Of a DNA stretch of 7,969 nt, positions 5,370-7,969 are shown piece after piece. The notes beneath the pieces were generated by a model that saw only the letters and a program-made list of their open reading frames with translations, was not told the DNA's origin and did no database searches. How positions within the stretch are numbered: position 1 is the stretch's first letter; each line of letters begins with the position of its first letter. The translations under genes were made by a program, and so were the position numbers. This stretch comes from Clostridia bacterium (lineage in GTDB: Bacteria; Bacillota; Clostridia; Oscillospirales; SIG627), in assembly GCA_017408325.1 (NCBI GenBank), contig JAFQUW010000133.1:1-7969 (forward strand), in the 5' to 3' direction.

Positions 5370-5423
5370 CACCCGAAGAGGAGAAAACGAATGGATTTTT
5401 ACACTTTTCTTTCTCCTTTTCTA

Positions 5424-5452
5424 TAGACAAACAAATATTGTTGATGTATAAT
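5424..5452 (+). promoter_or_regulatory. Sigma-A promoter of the plus-strand operon
   Basis: TAGACA (5424-5429), 17-bp spacer, perfect TATAAT (5447-5452), set in an AT-rich stretch. The transcript should start near 5459, leaving a leader of about 78 nt. The promoter is divergent from that of radC, with about 55 bp between the two -35 boxes. A small palindrome, ACAACGGTTGT (5486-5496), lies downstream in the transcribed leader. Confidence 0.85.
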
Positions 5453-5503
5453 TTATAGTCGGATTCCAATGACTTACGGAACTATACAACGGTTGTCATA
5501 AGA

Positions 5504-5521
5504 AAACGGGCGTGCCCGTTT
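5504..5521 (+). other. Hairpin in the leader just before the ribosome binding site
   Basis: AAACGGG (5504-5510), loop CGTG, CCCGTTT (5515-5521). It ends 5 nt before the TTTGGAGG of the following gene, so it could affect ribosome access. Its arms (AAACG/CGTTT around G/C triplets) resemble those of the two hairpins at 18-54 and 138-166. The U-tract after it is too broken for a confident terminator call. Confidence 0.5.
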
Positions 5522-5536
5522 GAGTTTGGAGGTACT

Positions 5537-7492
5537 ATGAAGCGGATCCTCGCATTTTCCCTGTCTCTCACCCTCTTTCTCTCCCTCGTTTTGCCGACGG
5601 CGGTCTTTGCCGCCAAAACGGAGGAGGAGAGCTACGTGACGCAGACCTCGATGGTGCGCGCCCTGCAGACGATGCTCACGGTCGACGCGCCGCTCGACAG
5701 CGAATACACGCAAAAAAGCCCCTACGGCGGCGCAAAAGGCTCGCTCGGCTTTGCGCAGACTCTCTTTTACCGTCTGTTTTTATCCGAGCTTCCCAAGGAC
5801 GGAAAACTGCTCGAATGCGAAGACTTGACCGTCATGAGCGCGTTTGAAGAGGGCGACGGAGCGCAGGCTTCCACCATCCCCGCCGCGCGCGGTGCTTTGC
5901 GCTTCGGCGACCTCATTCAGTACGGGGACGGCGGACACATCTCCGTCGTGCTCGGCGAGGCCGACCGCTGCGTCGTGGTATACGACTGCGGATTCGGCGG
6001 CGAGGACAAACGCGTCCGCCTGCGTCTGGTCACCGAAGACGAACTGACCGAACAAGCTCTTGAGGAAGGGCGCGGCGGTCTCTTCTTCTTCCGCTGCAAA
6101 AATCTCCCCGCGCTCGACATCACGCTTGATCTGGTGAAAAAACCGAAAACGACCTCCTATTATCTTGAATCGACCCCCTCGACCAAGGGAGCCCTTCTCG
6201 CCTACCATTCCGAGCAGACGGGCCGCAAAGAGATCAAGGCAAACGACGAACAGCTTTTGACCTTCGCCTCCACCGCGGAGGCAGGCAACGTACCGATGCT
6301 CTTCCTTTACGGAAGCGCGATCACCTTCTGCAGTCTGGAAGTCAAAAACGAGACCGTCGAATCCATCGTCATCAAAACGCCCCCGACGAAGCTCGAATAC
6401 ACCACCGAAGAAGAAGTCGATATGACCGGCGCGGTCGTGATCGCGAAAATGCTCGACGAGGAGAAGACGGAAGTCGAACTCGACGAGAGCGAATACACCG
6501 TCAGTTACGCTTTCACCGCCCCCGGAAGTGCGACGGTCACCGTTTCCTACGGTTCAAAAGAAACCACCTTTGACGTCAAGGTCAAGGAGCCGCCGATCAC
6601 ACGGCTGACCGTCGGTCCCCTCGCCAAGACCAAGTATTACGTCGGCGAACGGCTGGATCTCACCGACGCTTACATCGTCGTCGACTACGAAAAGAAAAAG
6701 AACGTGCGCATCGACCTGGTCGAATCGATGCTCTCCGCCTACGACACTTCCCTGCCGGGCAAACTGTCCGTCACGGTCAACTATGGAGGGAAGACCGCGG
6801 AACTGACCGTCGAGATCATCGAAAACAAGATCGCCTCGCTGCGTCTCGTCTCCTCGCTCAACAAGCAGTACCGGAAAGGTGCGTCGATCGACCTTGCCAA
6901 AGTGGAACTCGAGGTGCTCTACGAGGACGGCCAGACCCGCACCGTCACCGCGCGTGACTGCGAGGTGAAGATCAACGGCGAAGTCACCTCCACCTTCCAC
7001 AAGCCCGGTGAAGCGGAAGTCGTATTCACCTATCAGAACGTCTCCACGGGAACCGTTGCCGTCAGCGTCGCGGAAGACCCGATGGCGGGCATCATCACCG
7101 TCGCCGTCATCATCCTCGCCCTGCTCATCGGCATCCCGCTTCTCATTCTCCTGATCGTCTTCCTCGTCCGTCGCGCACGCGAGAAGAAGGCGCAAAACAC
7201 CGTCGACGTCGGAGGAAACGACTACGAGATCGCCGAAGAGATCGCTTCCTTTGACGACGAGGACGACGACATGCGCATCTTTGAAGAAAAAGGGAATCGC
7301 GGAGACACCGTCGCCCTTCCGAAGATCGCCACGGGCGTCCCCTCCATCCGCCGAGCGGGTGACGATCCCACCATCCAAGTGCCGCAGATCCCGAAATCGG
7401 CGGACTCCCCGACCATTCGCATCCCCAAACTTCCTGCGGACACGCCGAAGACCCCCGCGCCGCGAAAGATCGACTTTTTTGATGATCTTTGA
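5537..7492 (+). CDS. Exported membrane-anchored protein: degenerate NlpC/CHAP-like domain, three Big_3-like Ig domains, one TM helix, cytosolic tail
   Basis: Encodes 651 residues. Residues 1-25 are a Sec signal peptide (KR, hydrophobic core, cleavage after VFA). Residues about 60-190 look like a cysteine-peptidase/amidase-type domain: GSLGFAQTLFYRLF at 68-81, LRFGDLIQYGDGGHISVV at 121-138, and VVVYDCGFGG at 146-155. In related sequences I recall, the first motif reads C-x-GFA; here the cysteine position is Ser69. His134 is kept, and the usual Asn after DC is Gly152, so the domain is probably not an active peptidase. Three Ig-like Big_3-type repeats follow at about 272-350, 353-428 and 431-512; repeat 2 shows YYVGERLDLTDAYIVVDY and ends VTVNYGGKTAELTVEI. 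A single helix spans 517-544, followed by RRAREKK. The cytosolic tail (545-651) is acidic at 570-585, then carries Thr repeats (T591, T612, T626). The start has TTTGGAGG 4 nt upstream. The gene heads the plus-strand operon. Function is unknown; binding or sensing at the envelope is an inference. Confidence 0.82.
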   Translation: MKRILAFSLSLTLFLSLVLPTAVFAAKTEEESYVTQTSMVRALQTMLTVDAPLDSEYTQKSPYGGAKGSLGFAQTLFYRLFLSELPKDGKLLECEDLTVMSAFEEGDGAQASTIPAARGALRFGDLIQYGDGGHISVVLGEADRCVVVYDCGFGGEDKRVRLRLVTEDELTEQALEEGRGGLFFFRCKNLPALDITLDLVKKPKTTSYYLESTPSTKGALLAYHSEQTGRKEIKANDEQLLTFASTAEAGNVPMLFLYGSAITFCSLEVKNETVESIVIKTPPTKLEYTTEEEVDMTGAVVIAKMLDEEKTEVELDESEYTVSYAFTAPGSATVTVSYGSKETTFDVKVKEPPITRLTVGPLAKTKYYVGERLDLTDAYIVVDYEKKKNVRIDLVESMLSAYDTSLPGKLSVTVNYGGKTAELTVEIIENKIASLRLVSSLNKQYRKGASIDLAKVELEVLYEDGQTRTVTARDCEVKINGEVTSTFHKPGEAEVVFTYQNVSTGTVAVSVAEDPMAGIITVAVIILALLIGIPLLILLIVFLVRRAREKKAQNTVDVGGNDYEIAEEIASFDDEDDDMRIFEEKGNRGDTVALPKIATGVPSIRRAGDDPTIQVPQIPKSADSPTIRIPKLPADTPKTPAPRKIDFFDDL

Positions 7493-7522
7493 TCCGCCAT
7501 CCATCCAAACGAGAGGTACACA

Positions 7523-7888
7523 ATGAATTTCAACAAAAAACTCTTTTCCCTTTTGCTCGACCGCGCACGCGGTGAGCGCAGTTGGCGTCGCTTTGCAATC
7601 GACGCGGACATCAGTTACGTCCAGATGCGAAAACTCGCCCTGATGCAACAGGAAAATCCCCCGCGCTTAAAACTGTTGAAGAAGATCGCCTCCGTCGCCG
7701 CAGGTGACGTCACCGTCGACGACCTTCTCTTCTGCACGGGAACTTCTTTTGAGCACGACGACACGAAACTCCCCCTCTCCTCCTCTTCACGCAAGCAAGG
7801 TGAACTCTTCTACGAAAAGTTCCTCTCCCTCTCCAAGGGTCAGCGCAAAGAGATCATCGACTTCATCGATTTTCTGTCCGGAAGATGA
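7523..7888 (+). CDS. Small HTH-like (XRE-type) putative DNA-binding protein
   Basis: Encodes 121 residues. The first half resembles a Cro/CI-type helix-turn-helix: helix 1 KKLFSLLLDRARG (5-17), helix 2 SWRRFAIDADI (20-30), recognition-helix candidate SYVQMRKLALMQ (31-42), then PPRLKLLKKIASVAAGDVTVDDLLFCTG (46-73), a typical end of such domains, where the last helices set the position of the protein within its target. A polar linker (75-92) leads to a C-terminal helix, SKGQRKEIIDFIDFLSG (104-120), probably amphipathic and possibly used for dimerisation. GAGAGG lies 6 nt before the ATG. It follows the 651-residue gene by 30 nt with no terminator, so the two are likely co-transcribed. The HTH assignment is by eye. 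Its target is unknown; autoregulation of this operon is a reasonable guess. Confidence 0.72.
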   Translation: MNFNKKLFSLLLDRARGERSWRRFAIDADISYVQMRKLALMQQENPPRLKLLKKIASVAAGDVTVDDLLFCTGTSFEHDDTKLPLSSSSRKQGELFYEKFLSLSKGQRKEIIDFIDFLSGR

Positions 7889-7969
7889 GATCCTTCGACG
7901 CTCTGCTCCGCGAGATCGTTTCCGCGATCCGCAAGACCGACCGCGAAAACGCGTTTCTCCCTCTGGAGC
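7885..7969 (+). CDS. Start of a downstream gene, truncated by the window edge
   Basis: The ATG overlaps the previous stop codon in ATGA, the pattern of translationally coupled genes. The frame stays open for 28 codons to the edge, giving MRSFDALLREIVSAIRKTD and then RENAFLPLE. GGAAG lies directly upstream, too close for an ideal Shine-Dalgarno, which fits coupling rather than independent initiation. The visible part is mostly a charged, probably helical segment with no signal peptide or membrane helix. Too little is present to name a family. Confidence 0.6.
   Translation, partial: MRSFDALLREIVSAIRKTDRENAFLPLE

Noticed and set aside
6554..7648. A long minus-strand frame opposite the 651-residue gene
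   Set aside because: Asp/Gly/Val/Arg-rich shadow composition typical of the complement of a GC-rich gene. It runs across two plus-strand genes and lacks a start signal.

Overview
The window looks like chromosomal DNA from a low-G+C-phylum Gram-positive bacterium (Bacillota, most likely class Clostridia, perhaps an uncultured gut lineage), although the coding regions are moderately GC-rich. The evidence is strong purine-rich Shine-Dalgarno sites, canonical TTGACA/TATAAT promoters with 17-bp spacers, an infC-rpmI-rplT operon with an attenuator-type leader, a lipoprotein signal, and a Big_3-like secreted/anchored protein. The lineage is an inference; no 16S gene or other taxonomic marker is present.

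Layout. Positions 1-251 hold no convincing gene. They contain two diverged tandem copies of a roughly 115-bp unit, each made of a GC-rich hairpin with A/T-tract arms followed by a polypyrimidine/polypurine palindrome. Positions 252-5300 are read entirely on the minus strand, in this transcriptional order: radC (DNA repair/JAB-domain protein), the infC-rpmI-rplT ribosomal operon, a small four-helix membrane protein, an unknown lipoprotein, and cysK (cysteine synthase). Strong promoters and intrinsic terminators separate these into units. Four promoters and four simple intrinsic terminators are visible on this strand, plus an attenuator inside the infC leader. The spacer at 5301-5536 is divergent and carries the radC promoter on one strand and the promoter of the large gene on the other. 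From 5537 to the right edge everything reads on the plus strand as an apparent operon: a 651-residue signal-peptide protein (degenerate NlpC/CHAP-like domain, three Big_3-like Ig domains, one membrane helix, long cytosolic tail), a 121-residue HTH-like protein, and the first 28 codons of a gene that overlaps it by ATGA.

How the parts work together. The infC operon is autoregulated translation machinery. Its leader contains an intrinsic terminator, and both arms of that terminator can pair instead with upstream leader segments, which fits the known L20-leader attenuation scheme. infC itself starts at ATC rather than ATG, as expected for IF3 autocontrol. CysK makes cysteine from O-acetylserine. 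The plus-strand operon is the least understood part: an envelope protein whose putative catalytic cysteine is a serine, and whose cytosolic tail carries three spaced Thr-x-x-aliphatic repeats, is co-transcribed with a putative DNA-binding protein.

The most interesting points are the pseudoknot-capable L20 leader, the tail repeats and apparent loss of the nucleophile in the 651-residue protein, and the tandem hairpin/palindrome element whose stems differ by paired changes.
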